Shown piece by piece: positions 18,259-27,216 of a DNA stretch of 64,000 nucleotides. Source of the stretch: Gallionella sp. (lineage in GTDB: Bacteria > Pseudomonadota > Gammaproteobacteria > Burkholderiales > Gallionellaceae); NCBI GenBank assembly GCA_028707275.1, contig JAQTUP010000002.1:495198-559197 (forward strand), given 5' to 3'. The first letter of the stretch is position 1. Each line of letters begins with the position of its first letter. The notes beneath the pieces were generated by a model. It ran no database searches. It worked only from the letters and a program-made list of their open reading frames with translations, and was not told the origin of the DNA. The translations under genes and the position numbers were made by a program.

Positions 18259-19612
18259 GAGCCGCTCCTTCTGCCTTATGTTTAGGCTTGCCTGACAGCG
18301 GCTGAGGGTCCAGGATCGCCACGGTCAGATTATCATCCACAAGGTACATCTGCGCGACCTGGCTCACCTGGTCGGCTGTCACCGCCTGCAACTTTTCCAA
18401 CATCAGCGGTATGCTCTTGTGCCCCAGGCCGACAGACTCCATCTGACCGATCTGCATCGCCTGGTAGAAAACGGAATCAAGCTTGTACACTTCACCGGCT
18501 AAAACCTGTGCCTTGACGCGTTTGAGTTCTTCCGCATTCACGCCGTCTTTGACAAGTTGCGCAATTTCCCCGCGCAAAGCCGCTTCCATTTCGACGACCG
18601 TTCTGCCCTCGCTTGGCGTGGCTTCCAGCGTGAACAGAGCAGGGCCGCGTGAGGCCGAATCATAGCCTGCGCCCACGCTGCTCGCCACCTGCTGCTCGCG
18701 CACAAGATGTTTATTGAGTCTTGCCGAATCATTGCCACTGAGCACGCCTGCCAGCATCTCCAGCGCGTAAGGCTTCCAGTCCTGCTGAGGATCGACAATG
18801 TTAGGCGCATGAAAACTCATTACCAGCAGCGGTAATTCGGCAGGTGCTTTAACCACCAGACGTTTCACGCCCACCTGTGCGGGCTCGGTAAAGCGCCGAC
18901 GTTCGGGCATCGACTGGCGCGGGATGCCGCCATAGTAGCGCTGTGCCAGCGCGAACACCTCAGATGCCTTGACGTCCCCGGCAATCACCAGGGTCGCGTT
19001 ATTGGGCGCGTACCATTGTCGATACCACGCGCGCGCATCCGCGACATCCATCTGTTCCAGATCGCTCATCCAGCCTATCACCGGATGCTGATAGGGATGT
19101 TCCAGGTACGCCGCCGCCATCATTTTTTCCTGCAACAATGAGTGAGGTTCATCGTCGGTTCGCATTCGCCGCTCTTCCATCACCACTTTGATTTCCTTGG
19201 AAAATTCAGCATCCGTTAAATTCAACCCGTGCATGCGGTCAGATTCGAGCTTCATGGCCAGAGGCAGTTTTGATTTGTGCAGCTGCTGAAAATAAGCGGT
19301 GTAATCATTGCTGGTAAAGGCGTTCTCCCGCCCGCCAGCTGCCGCGATGGTGCGGGAAAATTCACCCGCCGGCACAAGTTTTGTACCCTTGAACATCATA
19401 TGCTCCAACACATGCGCCACACCTGTCTTGCCCGTACGCTCATCCATACTGCCAGCCTTGTACCAGATTTGCTGCACGATCACAGGAGCCCTGTGATCCT
19501 CCTTGACCAGAACCTTCAAACCGTTTGACAGCGTATGTTCGAACACCCCGGCAAAAGCCGCATGCTGCAACACGCCTGCCAACAGTGCAACGAAAAACAG
19601 ATTTATTCGCAT
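18248..19612 (-). CDS. M16-family zinc peptidase (catalytic)
   Basis: Periplasmic metallopeptidase of about 454 residues. The signal peptide (INLFFVALLAGVLQHAAFAG) starts at the ATG at 19612; an upstream in-frame ATG would add 17 residues before it. The inverted zinc motif is intact in VAHVLEHMMFKGT (HxxEH), with the downstream Glu expected in the ENAFTSNDYTAYF/EERRMRTDD region. It overlaps the inactive partner gene and is divergent from ftsY. The rsmD, M16, M16, ftsY order is common in betaproteobacteria. Likely substrates are peptides in the periplasm. Confidence 0.9.
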   Translation of the reverse strand: MRINLFFVALLAGVLQHAAFAGVFEHTLSNGLKVLVKEDHRAPVIVQQIWYKAGSMDERTGKTGVAHVLEHMMFKGTKLVPAGEFSRTIAAAGGRENAFTSNDYTAYFQQLHKSKLPLAMKLESDRMHGLNLTDAEFSKEIKVVMEERRMRTDDEPHSLLQEKMMAAAYLEHPYQHPVIGWMSDLEQMDVADARAWYRQWYAPNNATLVIAGDVKASEVFALAQRYYGGIPRQSMPERRRFTEPAQVGVKRLVVKAPAELPLLVMSFHAPNIVDPQQDWKPYALEMLAGVLSGNDSARLNKHLVREQQVASSVGAGYDSASRGPALFTLEATPSEGRTVVEMEAALRGEIAQLVKDGVNAEELKRVKAQVLAGEVYKLDSVFYQAMQIGQMESVGLGHKSIPLMLEKLQAVTADQVSQVAQMYLVDDNLTVAILDPQPLSGKPKHKAEGAAHVH

Positions 19613-19716
19613 AATCCCTAACCCCAGAACACCTAATCGGCATAAAATAACAAAAACAGCCACTCAGTGGCCAACCGTATTATGCCCCAACTCTTGCAAC
19701 CCGGAACGCATACCCA

Positions 19717-20682
19717 ATGTTTAGTTTTCTAAAAAAGAATATCCCCGCAAAAATTGCTGCCAGCGACAATCCCGCACCCAGCTGGATAGATCGCCTCAAA
19801 TCAGGACTTTCGCGCACCGGAAATCAGCTCGCTGATCTGTTTGGCCGTGGAGGAAAAATTGATGACGAGCTCTATGAAGAGCTCGAAACCATTCTGATTA
19901 CCGCCGATGTCGGCATGGACGCGACCCGTGCGCTGTTAGCCGATCTGCGTCGCCACGTCAAAGAGCACAAGCTCGTCGAGGCAGATGAACTCAGATCAGC
20001 GCTCGCCCACTGCCTGCTCAAACTGCTAAAGCCCCTGGCGCAACCCCTGCAGGCCGCCGCCCACAAGCCATTTGTCATCATGATGGTAGGTGTCAACGGT
20101 GCGGGCAAGACCACCTCCATCGGCAAGCTGGCCAAACATCTGCAATCGCAGGGCCTGTCGGTGTTACTCGCAGCCGGCGATACCTTCCGGGCTGCCGCAC
20201 GCGAACAACTGATGACCTGGGGCGAACGCAACAACGTGACGGTGATTGCGCAACAAAGCGGGGACGCTGCCGCCGTCATTTTCGACGCTGTACATGCAGC
20301 CAAAGCGCGCGGCATCGACGTGGTGCTGGCAGATACCGCAGGCAGGCTCACCACCCAGGCTCACCTGATGGAAGAAATAAAGAAGGTGAAGCGCGTCATC
20401 GCCAAGGTATTACCGGATGCACCACATGAAGTGCTGCTGGTACTGGACGCCAACACAGGACAGAACGCGTTAAGCCAGGTCAAAGCCTTTGATGACGCGC
20501 TAGGTGTCACCGGCCTGATCCTGACCAAGCTGGACGGCACGGCCAAAGGCGGGGTAATCGCCGCGATCGCGCGCGCACATCCCATACCTGTGCGCTTCAT
20601 CGGTGTGGGTGAAGGGCTGGACGACCTGCGCCCGTTCGTCGCCGAAGAGTTTATCAGTGCCTTGCTGGGCCAGCCTGCATGA
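19717..20682 (+). CDS. ftsY: Signal recognition particle receptor FtsY
   Basis: GTPase that docks SRP-ribosome complexes at the membrane for co-translational insertion. The 321-residue protein has a short basic N-terminus rather than the long acidic A domain of E. coli, then the N domain and the G domain with VGVNGAGKTTSIGKLA, the DTAGR box and TKLDGTAKGGV. It overlaps ftsE by 4 bases, the classical ftsYEX arrangement, with rpoH further downstream. Confidence 0.97.
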   Translation: MFSFLKKNIPAKIAASDNPAPSWIDRLKSGLSRTGNQLADLFGRGGKIDDELYEELETILITADVGMDATRALLADLRRHVKEHKLVEADELRSALAHCLLKLLKPLAQPLQAAAHKPFVIMMVGVNGAGKTTSIGKLAKHLQSQGLSVLLAAGDTFRAAAREQLMTWGERNNVTVIAQQSGDAAAVIFDAVHAAKARGIDVVLADTAGRLTTQAHLMEEIKKVKRVIAKVLPDAPHEVLLVLDANTGQNALSQVKAFDDALGVTGLILTKLDGTAKGGVIAAIARAHPIPVRFIGVGEGLDDLRPFVAEEFISALLGQPA

Positions 20683-21440
20683 TCTCGTTCAATCAGGTCA
20701 GCAAACGCTACCCCAGTGGTTTCGAGGCTTTAAAAAACGTTTCCTTCAGGCTGGCCCAGGGCGAGATGGCCTACCTGTCCGGACATTCAGGCGCCGGAAA
20801 AAGCACGCTGCTCAAACTCATTGCAGCCATCGAACGCCCCAATGCAGGCTCCGTGCTGGTAAACAACAAGAATGTCAGCGTACTCAAGAGCGCGGCTCTG
20901 CCTTATCTGCGACGCAGCCTCGGAATTATCTTCCAGGATCACAAACTTTTGTTCGACCGCAGCGTATTCGACAACGTCCAGCTTCCCCTGCAAATTTGCG
21001 GCTTCGACCATAAGGAGAGCGCAAAACGGGTGCGCGCAGCGCTGGACAAGGTGGGGCTGCTCAACCGGGAAAAAGCCAACCCCATCGCACTGTCCGGAGG
21101 TGAACAGCAACGCCTGTGCATTGCGCGTGCTATCGTTAACCGTCCTGCCATTTTGCTCGCAGATGAGCCTACGGGTAATCTGGACGCGGAATATGCAGAA
21201 GAAATCATGAAGATATTCAACTCATTCCATCAGGTGGGCGTCACGCTGCTGATATCGACCCACGATGCTGCCGTACTTCAGAACAGCCAGGTTCGTGTCA
21301 TTACCCTCAAACAAGGCGAGATTCAATCAGATGCGGCCCGCTGCGCAACAGGAGACGCCGGACAAACAGCCACCTCAACAGACTCGGGGCGCGCGTTCCT
21401 GACAAAAAGTCCAAATTCCGCCGAAGGTGCTGCATGTTAA
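20679..21440 (+). CDS. ftsE: Cell division ATP-binding protein FtsE
   Basis: ATPase of the FtsEX complex, which regulates peptidoglycan hydrolases at the division site. It shows Walker [10 protein letters not shown], signature [14 protein letters not shown] and Walker [12 protein letters not shown]. At 253 residues it is about 30 longer than usual; the extra Thr/Ser/Ala-rich tail after residue 218 resembles no domain. It overlaps ftsY and ftsX on either side. Confidence 0.96.
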   Translation: MISFNQVSKRYPSGFEALKNVSFRLAQGEMAYLSGHSGAGKSTLLKLIAAIERPNAGSVLVNNKNVSVLKSAALPYLRRSLGIIFQDHKLLFDRSVFDNVQLPLQICGFDHKESAKRVRAALDKVGLLNREKANPIALSGGEQQRLCIARAIVNRPAILLADEPTGNLDAEYAEEIMKIFNSFHQVGVTLLISTHDAAVLQNSQVRVITLKQGEIQSDAARCATGDAGQTATSTDSGRAFLTKSPNSAEGAAC

Positions 21441-22342
21441 GCGCGTTGACTCAACGCGTGGGCATCGCACGAATCGCTCTGCGGCGTCTGTTCGCCTCCC
21501 CTGTTGCCGGATTTTTAAACATTATTGTCATCGGAATAGCCCTCAGCCTGCCGACCGGCATGTATGTCCTGCTGCAAAACGCTCAAAGTCTGGTGGCTCA
21601 GCTATCCGGCTCACCGCAAATCAGTCTGTTCCTGGAGATGGATGCAACATCCGACGATGCGACGCACATACGCCAGCAACTGACACAACGCCACGACGTC
21701 GGCAGTATTGAATTTATTTCCCGGGCCAAGGCACTGGAAAAACTACAGACCAGCACGGGTCTTGATGATGTGATCGCAGGCCTTGAAAGCAACCCGCTGC
21801 CCGATGCTTATATCATTTCCCCCACACTGAGCAAACCTGAAGAGCTCGAAGCACTGCGCCGCGACCTGCAGGGAATACCCAAGGTCAAATTAGCGCAACT
21901 CGACTCGGCCTGGGCTTACAAATTAGAGGCCATACTTGAATTCACCCGCGTCCTGATCCTCGTTCTGGCCAGCCTGCTTAGCCTCGCGCTGATAGCGGTC
22001 ACCTTCAATACCATCCGCCTGCAAATTCTGACCCAACGGGACGAGATTCAGGTTGCAAAACTGATAGGCGCAACGGACGCATTCATACGCCGCCCCTTCC
22101 TGTACTTCGGTGCGATACAAGGCTTGCTCGGCGGCATCACCGCATGGCTTATCATAGAACTGAGCCTTCAGCTGCTCAAGCCGCCACTGGCATCCCTGTC
22201 ACAACTCTACGCAAGTAATTCAACGCTACAGGCGCTAACCCCGGGCGACAGCATCTCACTGTTAGTCTTCTCCGCATACCTGGGCTGGCTGGGCGCCTGG
22301 TTATCGGTCGCACAACAGCTGTCGCAAATTGAGCCGCGCTGA
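21434..22342 (+). CDS. ftsX: Cell division protein FtsX
   Basis: Membrane subunit of FtsEX with about four membrane segments: one near residues 20-45, a periplasmic loop of about 100 residues carrying LEMDATSDDATHIRQQL, then three near residues 165-300. The cytoplasmic turn with NTIRLQILTQRDEIQVAKLIGA is the usual coupling region. The 302-residue length is normal. In the common arrangement rpoH follows ftsX; here about 10.6 kb of accessory genes separates them. Confidence 0.95.
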   Translation: MLSALTQRVGIARIALRRLFASPVAGFLNIIVIGIALSLPTGMYVLLQNAQSLVAQLSGSPQISLFLEMDATSDDATHIRQQLTQRHDVGSIEFISRAKALEKLQTSTGLDDVIAGLESNPLPDAYIISPTLSKPEELEALRRDLQGIPKVKLAQLDSAWAYKLEAILEFTRVLILVLASLLSLALIAVTFNTIRLQILTQRDEIQVAKLIGATDAFIRRPFLYFGAIQGLLGGITAWLIIELSLQLLKPPLASLSQLYASNSTLQALTPGDSISLLVFSAYLGWLGAWLSVAQQLSQIEPR

Positions 22343-22509
22343 ACCTTGCCACAATCACCTTTTTTCAATCAGGGCTGGACGTTATCAGGTAAAATCGGAA
22401 CGTTTGTCGCTGACTGTGAATGGCAGCTCCCAATCAAAATGCACGGGGTATCACTTCTCAAGTGACCCATATTTTACGGCTTTAATAGCTTGCGGCTCAA
22501 AAGACTCAT

Positions 22510-23832
22510 ATGAAAACAAGTTTTATCAAGACACTGCCGATTATTTTTTTGGCAATATGCATTCAACCTGCGAAGAGCCATGCAGACAACCTGTCACTTG
22601 TCGATCATGGAAAAATAAGCGGCAAAGTAATCCGGCTGGAAGCCTCTAATCTGCTATTTCATCGCGGGCAGTCCGAACTCAAGATTCCGTTTGAGGAAAT
22701 AATCTCACTCGATTCCAATGAGAATCAAAAAATCACACTCTCGTCCGGCGAAATCATTACGGGCAGGATTGCCGTTACTGAAAAAAACTGGAAAATACTG
22801 ACCAGATTTGGAGAGTTGATTATTAACAAAAAAGAAATTTCAACCAGCGTATCTGCCGCTGAAAATTCATTCGTTAAACTGACAGAAACACAACAAAACA
22901 CCGTGGCAGCGCGTGGCGACACCCCTTCAGAAACAGACAAAAATACATCGCAGAGCACAGCCGCAAAGGAAGGGGCACCAGACTCCAATGAAAATAACAA
23001 AGATGAAAAGCAGGAAATCAGTTTTTTAAGATCTCAGGCCGTTTTACTGGGTGAAAATGCGTATGAGCTGTCTGCCAGCGCAAGCTACATCCGTAACACA
23101 TCTACTTTTGGCGCAGATGACAGAGCGCTGATCACAACGATAGGACTGAAGAAAAACCTCTCAAGCAATATCGAAGGATTCATCAACATCCCGGTCGGCT
23201 ACGCCCAAAGAAGCTTTGCCATCATGAATGGCACGGGCACATCGACATTCATGACGAATAAGTCTTTTGACTTTGGCGATATTTCTGCCGGGATCAAATA
23301 CAGACTTTCCGGACAGACGGCAAGCAGGCCTGAAACTACTCTGTCACTGACAGTTCAGGCACCGACTGGTCTGTCGCCCTACTCCAGCCCCCAATTCATG
23401 AACGCAAGGGATTCATTAAATCCATTTGTCTATCCCATCGGAACCGGACACTGGCAAACTACGTTCGGTGCCATGGCATTTAAAACAGTCGACCCTGTCG
23501 TCCTGTTTGGCGGGATAAGCTATACGCACATTTTTCCGCATACCTATTTCGGGTTTAAAATGCAACCCGGCAACAGAATTGTCAGCTACGGCGGGTTCGG
23601 ATTTGTCATAAGTGAAAAGAGTTCGCTAAGCCAGCAGGTTATCGCCGAATACTCAGCACCTTACAAATCCAACGGCGCAGAATTAGGCACATCGGCCGCA
23701 CCCGTTTCTTTAAAGTTTTCTTACACACACAAAACATCTGATATCGGCATCTTTGAACCTTCGTTACAACTTGGCCTGACCAAGGACGCCGCGAATGCAA
23801 TATTCTCGATCAACTACTCAAAACGCTATTGA
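22510..23832 (+). CDS. Outer-membrane beta-barrel protein with N-terminal periplasmic domain (FapF-like candidate)
   Basis: 440 residues with a Sec signal (FIKTLPIIFLAICIQPAKSHA). Residues about 28-115 are beta-rich, with two similar SxGxIxGxI/V units (GKISGKVIRLEASNLLFHR; SSGEIITGRIAV). A low-complexity polar linker follows (about 120-175), then a C-terminal barrel-like region of alternating strands ending in a terminal aromatic residue (INYSKRY). The barrel resembles the Phenol_MetA_deg-type transporter family to which I would also assign the Pseudomonas amyloid pore FapF; the N-terminal part is not the coiled coil of FapF. It opens a same-strand locus containing a FapD-like C39 peptidase, so a role in exporting the Tyr-rich proteins is proposed, not shown. 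Confidence 0.65.
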   Translation: MKTSFIKTLPIIFLAICIQPAKSHADNLSLVDHGKISGKVIRLEASNLLFHRGQSELKIPFEEIISLDSNENQKITLSSGEIITGRIAVTEKNWKILTRFGELIINKKEISTSVSAAENSFVKLTETQQNTVAARGDTPSETDKNTSQSTAAKEGAPDSNENNKDEKQEISFLRSQAVLLGENAYELSASASYIRNTSTFGADDRALITTIGLKKNLSSNIEGFINIPVGYAQRSFAIMNGTGTSTFMTNKSFDFGDISAGIKYRLSGQTASRPETTLSLTVQAPTGLSPYSSPQFMNARDSLNPFVYPIGTGHWQTTFGAMAFKTVDPVVLFGGISYTHIFPHTYFGFKMQPGNRIVSYGGFGFVISEKSSLSQQVIAEYSAPYKSNGAELGTSAAPVSLKFSYTHKTSDIGIFEPSLQLGLTKDAANAIFSINYSKRY

Positions 23833-24237
23833 TACGCCATAGCCCGCTCGCACCGCTAGCGTAAGATTAAGCGTCAGTGTCCACTTAAACTTAGCGGACA
23901 CCGTCATGAACGCCCCCTGCAAACCGACCCGAACAATCGGCTGGACACCGGCCCTCAGGCCGGTGATAAATTGACGTTCCTCCCCCCGGGAATATTTTCG
24001 CCGGATTCGCAGCCTTTATCCCGGCGGACAAGACCAAAAAGGTGCGCAAATTCGGCCCGTTATGCAACCGTAAAAAGCCTCTTCGTTCAACAGTTCAGCA
24101 CTCTGCCTGCATCAGCCAAAAAAAAACACATGGATGCTTAAAAATCTTCTTTTCATATAGTTTTTTTTGCATGAATGGAGTATCGTTTGGACAAGTAATT
24201 TCTTATCAGAAACAATTGTTCTTGTGGAGATTTCACC
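23833..24237. other. Intergenic region before the TPS adhesin
   Basis: 405 bases. It holds an imperfect inverted repeat (GTGTCC...GGACAC, 23877-23901) resembling an insertion-sequence end, a GC-rich hairpin (CACCGGCCCTCAGGCCGGTG near 23950) and an AT-rich stretch (24110-24200) likely to carry the promoter of the adhesin gene. No convincing ORF is present; it could be the scar of a lost mobile element. Confidence 0.4.
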
Positions 24238-27048
24238 ATGAAGGCTCACTATGGCCTGAAGCCCGTTCACTTGTGTGTGTTGCTGGCACTTTATGCGGAA
24301 CCGGCTTTTGCAAATCCATTTAATCCCTCTGTAATCAATGGCCAGGCAAGTTTTGCCACCGCGAATAATGTTCTTACCGTCACCAACACGCCAGGCACTA
24401 TCATCAACTGGCAAGGGTTCTCGATAGGCGCAAACGAAATCACCCGCTTCAACCAACAGTCTGCCACGTCCACTGTACTCAATCGCGTTATCAGCAACAA
24501 CCCGTCGAGTATTCTGGGCAGCTTACAGTCCAATGGCCGGGTATTTCTCGTCAACCCGAACGGCATCGTATTTGGCGCAGGTGCTACCGTCGACGTAGCG
24601 GGGCTGGTAGCATCGACACTGAACCTGAGCAATGCCGACTTTCTTGCAGGACGCTACCACTTCACACCGGTAACGGGTGCGGGCAATATCAGCAATGCGG
24701 GCAATATCACCGCCAAGTCAGGCGGGCAGATCTATTTGATTGCGCCCAATGTAACCAACACGGGCATCATCACAGCGCCCAATGGCGAAATTCTGCTAGC
24801 TGCCGGACACAGCGTTTATCTGGTCGACACCACTAATCCCAACCTGAGAGTCAGCATTACCGCCCCAGCCGGTGAAGTCGTCAATATAGGGCAGCTGATC
24901 GCTTCATCCGGAAGTATCGGACTATTCGGCCCTGTTGTCCGCAACAGCGGCACCATCAGCGCAAACAGTGCAACCATGCAGAAGGGGAAAGTTGTATTAA
25001 AGGCCATTCAACGAGTGGACGCCGGAGGCACGATCAGCTCTCAAGGAGGCGGCTCGATCAATATACACGCCGACATGCAAACCGGCACGGCCAATATCAC
25101 CGGCACGCTTGATGCGTCAGCGCCGATCAACGGAAACGGCGGCACCATTGACACATCGGCGGCTCGTGTTCTGGTGGGAGATACCGCTTCTGTAACTACG
25201 CTGTCTGCCAGAGGAACAAGCGGCACCTGGCTGATTAATACACTTAATTTTACCGTGGCGGCGAGTGCCGGGAATATCAGCGGAGCTACGCTTGGCAGGT
25301 CTCTCGGATCAGGTAATGTCGCTGTCAATAGTTTGGCAGGTACAGGAAACGGGGACGTCGACATCAATGATACGGTAAGTTGGAACAGTGCATTTGGACT
25401 CACACTGAACGCTTACCGTCATGTTAATGTTAATCAAACCATCGCCAGTACGGGCGGAGGCAGTGTTAATCTGCGTGCAGATTTAACCGGCAATTGTGTT
25501 GCAGGCGCTGTGAGTTGCGGGACTGTTAATTTTTCAGGCTCAGGTCATGTCACTGCGGCGACAACCAATATTTATTACAATCCGACGGGCAGCAACGCGT
25601 CCGCAGGCGCGAACGGAACCGGCCCCAGCTATGCTGCAGAAACCAATTATTCCCCCTACGTAACGGGTGTATTAAATCGCTACATGCTGGTTAATGATAT
25701 CAATCAGTTGCAGGCCATCAACACCAATACAACGGGCAGTTATGCGCTGGGCAGGAATATAGACGCGACCGTCACAAACACCTGGAATAACGGGGCGGGT
25801 TTTATGCCCCTGGGGCTGAGTGGTTCATTCGATGGACTGAACCACACCATCACAAATCTTGTTATCAATCGCCCCAGCACGAGTATTGTCGGTTTATTCG
25901 GGAACCTGAACGGCAATGTAAGTAATTTAGGGCTGATCAACGCCAATATTACCGGACACACCTGGGTAGGAGCGCTGGCTGGAATCAGCAACGGGAATAT
26001 CACAAATGTCACCGTAACAGGAAATGTAACGGGTATTGAAGAGGTTGGCGGTCTGGTTGGAAACAACCAACCCGGGTTTACCATCGAACGAAGTTCATTT
26101 TCGGGCAATGTGACCGGGGTTGCCGGAACAGGCCAATATTCAGGCAGTTCGAATTACGTTGGCGGACTGGTTGGATGGCAAAACGGAATTGTTTCAAACT
26201 CTTACGCACAAGGATCTGTAAGCGGTGCCGGCTCCCAGGTAGGGGGATTAGTGGGATTCAATCAAGGCGCATTTTCCGCCAGCATTATTAATTCTTATGC
26301 AGCGAATAGTGTGAGCGGGGTATCTGTTGTAGGGGGATTAGTAGGACGCAATACAGGAACAGTGGCTAATTCTTATTGGGATGTCACAAGATCCGGTACA
26401 ACAACCGGCGTAGGCCAGGGCAACGCTGCGGGCGCAACAGGATTGACAACGGCACAAATGCAGCAACTGAGCAGTTATGCCGGATTTGACTTTGTCAATA
26501 TTTGGGGAATAAATCAAGGTGCTGCATCGCCATTTCATCAAAATTCTGCTGTTGCCGCGCAGGCTGCCGCTGAACACGCGGCCGCCGAGCAAACTGCGGC
26601 CAAGCTAGCTGCCGCAGCACAGGCTGCCGATGACCAGGCTGCGGCGGAAGCCGAAGCTGCGGCACGCGCAGCGGCGGAGGCTGCGGCACGCGCAGCGGCG
26701 GAGGCTGCGGCACGCGCAGCGGCGGAGGCTGCGGCACGCGCAGCGGCGGAGGCTGCGGCACGCGCAGCGGCGGAGGCTGCGGCACGCGCAGCGGCACAGA
26801 CTCCCGCCACCCGGGGTGCGGCTGTGGCGACAACCCTGGTGAATAACGCCCTGTCTGCGCAAATAATCAACATCCCGGTATACAGGTCTGCGGCACCTGT
26901 TCTGAGGCAAACTCAGGGAACGACTCATTCAAACGCCGATAATTCGGGCGATCCGGAAAAGCAGGCGGCTCAGGATGCACTGATTTCAACCGCGACTCAG
27001 TCAGGCAATACAAGCTCGGAGACTGCGGCTCTGCCGATATGCCAATAA
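24238..27048 (+). CDS. Two-partner-secretion exoprotein (filamentous-hemagglutinin-like, GLUG and Ala-rich repeats)
   Basis: 936-residue TpsA-type surface protein. After a signal peptide (CVLLALYAEPAFA) comes the TPS secretion domain (about 25-270), with NPNGIVFGAGATVDVAGLVA and repeated N-x-G-x-I strands forming a right-handed beta-helix. Residues about 480-740 hold GLUG-type repeats (VGGLVGxxxG...NSYAxGSVSG). Residues 807-854 are six near-identical AAARAAAE units, and the tail ends LPICQ. The partner transporter is the next gene but one feature downstream (27217). Probable role: adhesion or surface coating. The start ATG has GGAG 9 bases upstream. The C-terminal Ala/Arg/Glu helix is unusual for this family and may act as a stalk or anchor. 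Confidence 0.87.
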   Translation: MKAHYGLKPVHLCVLLALYAEPAFANPFNPSVINGQASFATANNVLTVTNTPGTIINWQGFSIGANEITRFNQQSATSTVLNRVISNNPSSILGSLQSNGRVFLVNPNGIVFGAGATVDVAGLVASTLNLSNADFLAGRYHFTPVTGAGNISNAGNITAKSGGQIYLIAPNVTNTGIITAPNGEILLAAGHSVYLVDTTNPNLRVSITAPAGEVVNIGQLIASSGSIGLFGPVVRNSGTISANSATMQKGKVVLKAIQRVDAGGTISSQGGGSINIHADMQTGTANITGTLDASAPINGNGGTIDTSAARVLVGDTASVTTLSARGTSGTWLINTLNFTVAASAGNISGATLGRSLGSGNVAVNSLAGTGNGDVDINDTVSWNSAFGLTLNAYRHVNVNQTIASTGGGSVNLRADLTGNCVAGAVSCGTVNFSGSGHVTAATTNIYYNPTGSNASAGANGTGPSYAAETNYSPYVTGVLNRYMLVNDINQLQAINTNTTGSYALGRNIDATVTNTWNNGAGFMPLGLSGSFDGLNHTITNLVINRPSTSIVGLFGNLNGNVSNLGLINANITGHTWVGALAGISNGNITNVTVTGNVTGIEEVGGLVGNNQPGFTIERSSFSGNVTGVAGTGQYSGSSNYVGGLVGWQNGIVSNSYAQGSVSGAGSQVGGLVGFNQGAFSASIINSYAANSVSGVSVVGGLVGRNTGTVANSYWDVTRSGTTTGVGQGNAAGATGLTTAQMQQLSSYAGFDFVNIWGINQGAASPFHQNSAVAAQAAAEHAAAEQTAAKLAAAAQAADDQAAAEAEAAARAAAEAAARAAAEAAARAAAEAAARAAAEAAARAAAEAAARAAAQTPATRGAAVATTLVNNALSAQIINIPVYRSAAPVLRQTQGTTHSNADNSGDPEKQAAQDALISTATQSGNTSSETAALPICQ
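26656..26799 (+). repeat. 24-bp in-frame tandem repeat encoding AAARAAAE
   Basis: Six head-to-tail copies of a 24-base unit starting GCTGCGGCACGC; the first five are identical and the sixth changes the last Glu codon to Gln (CAG). Being a multiple of three, copy changes would lengthen or shorten the helix without shifting frame. Similar but degenerate Ala-rich codons precede it. Confidence 0.93.
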
Positions 27049-27216
27049 GTCGCAACAAACTGATTATCATTGATAAATTATAAAAAATTCGAGAAGGATC
27101 AATACAAACCACTGATGAGAAAATTAACAAAACAACATTTAAATTAGTCGGACAGATTTAGTCCGCAAATAAAAAGCCAGTTTCAGAACGAGCGTTACAT
27201 TTAATCGAAAGCTTAC

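Noticed and set aside
23877..24060. Insertion-sequence remnant before the adhesin gene
   Set aside because: An inverted GTGTCC/GGACAC pair is suggestive, but no transposase fragment could be recognised and no second end was found, so it is listed only in the intergenic description.
26495..26928. Three overlapping minus-strand open frames opposite the Ala-rich repeat
   Set aside because: They arise because the 24-bp repeat is open in all frames. The translations are pure low-complexity Arg/Cys/Pro or Ala repeats.
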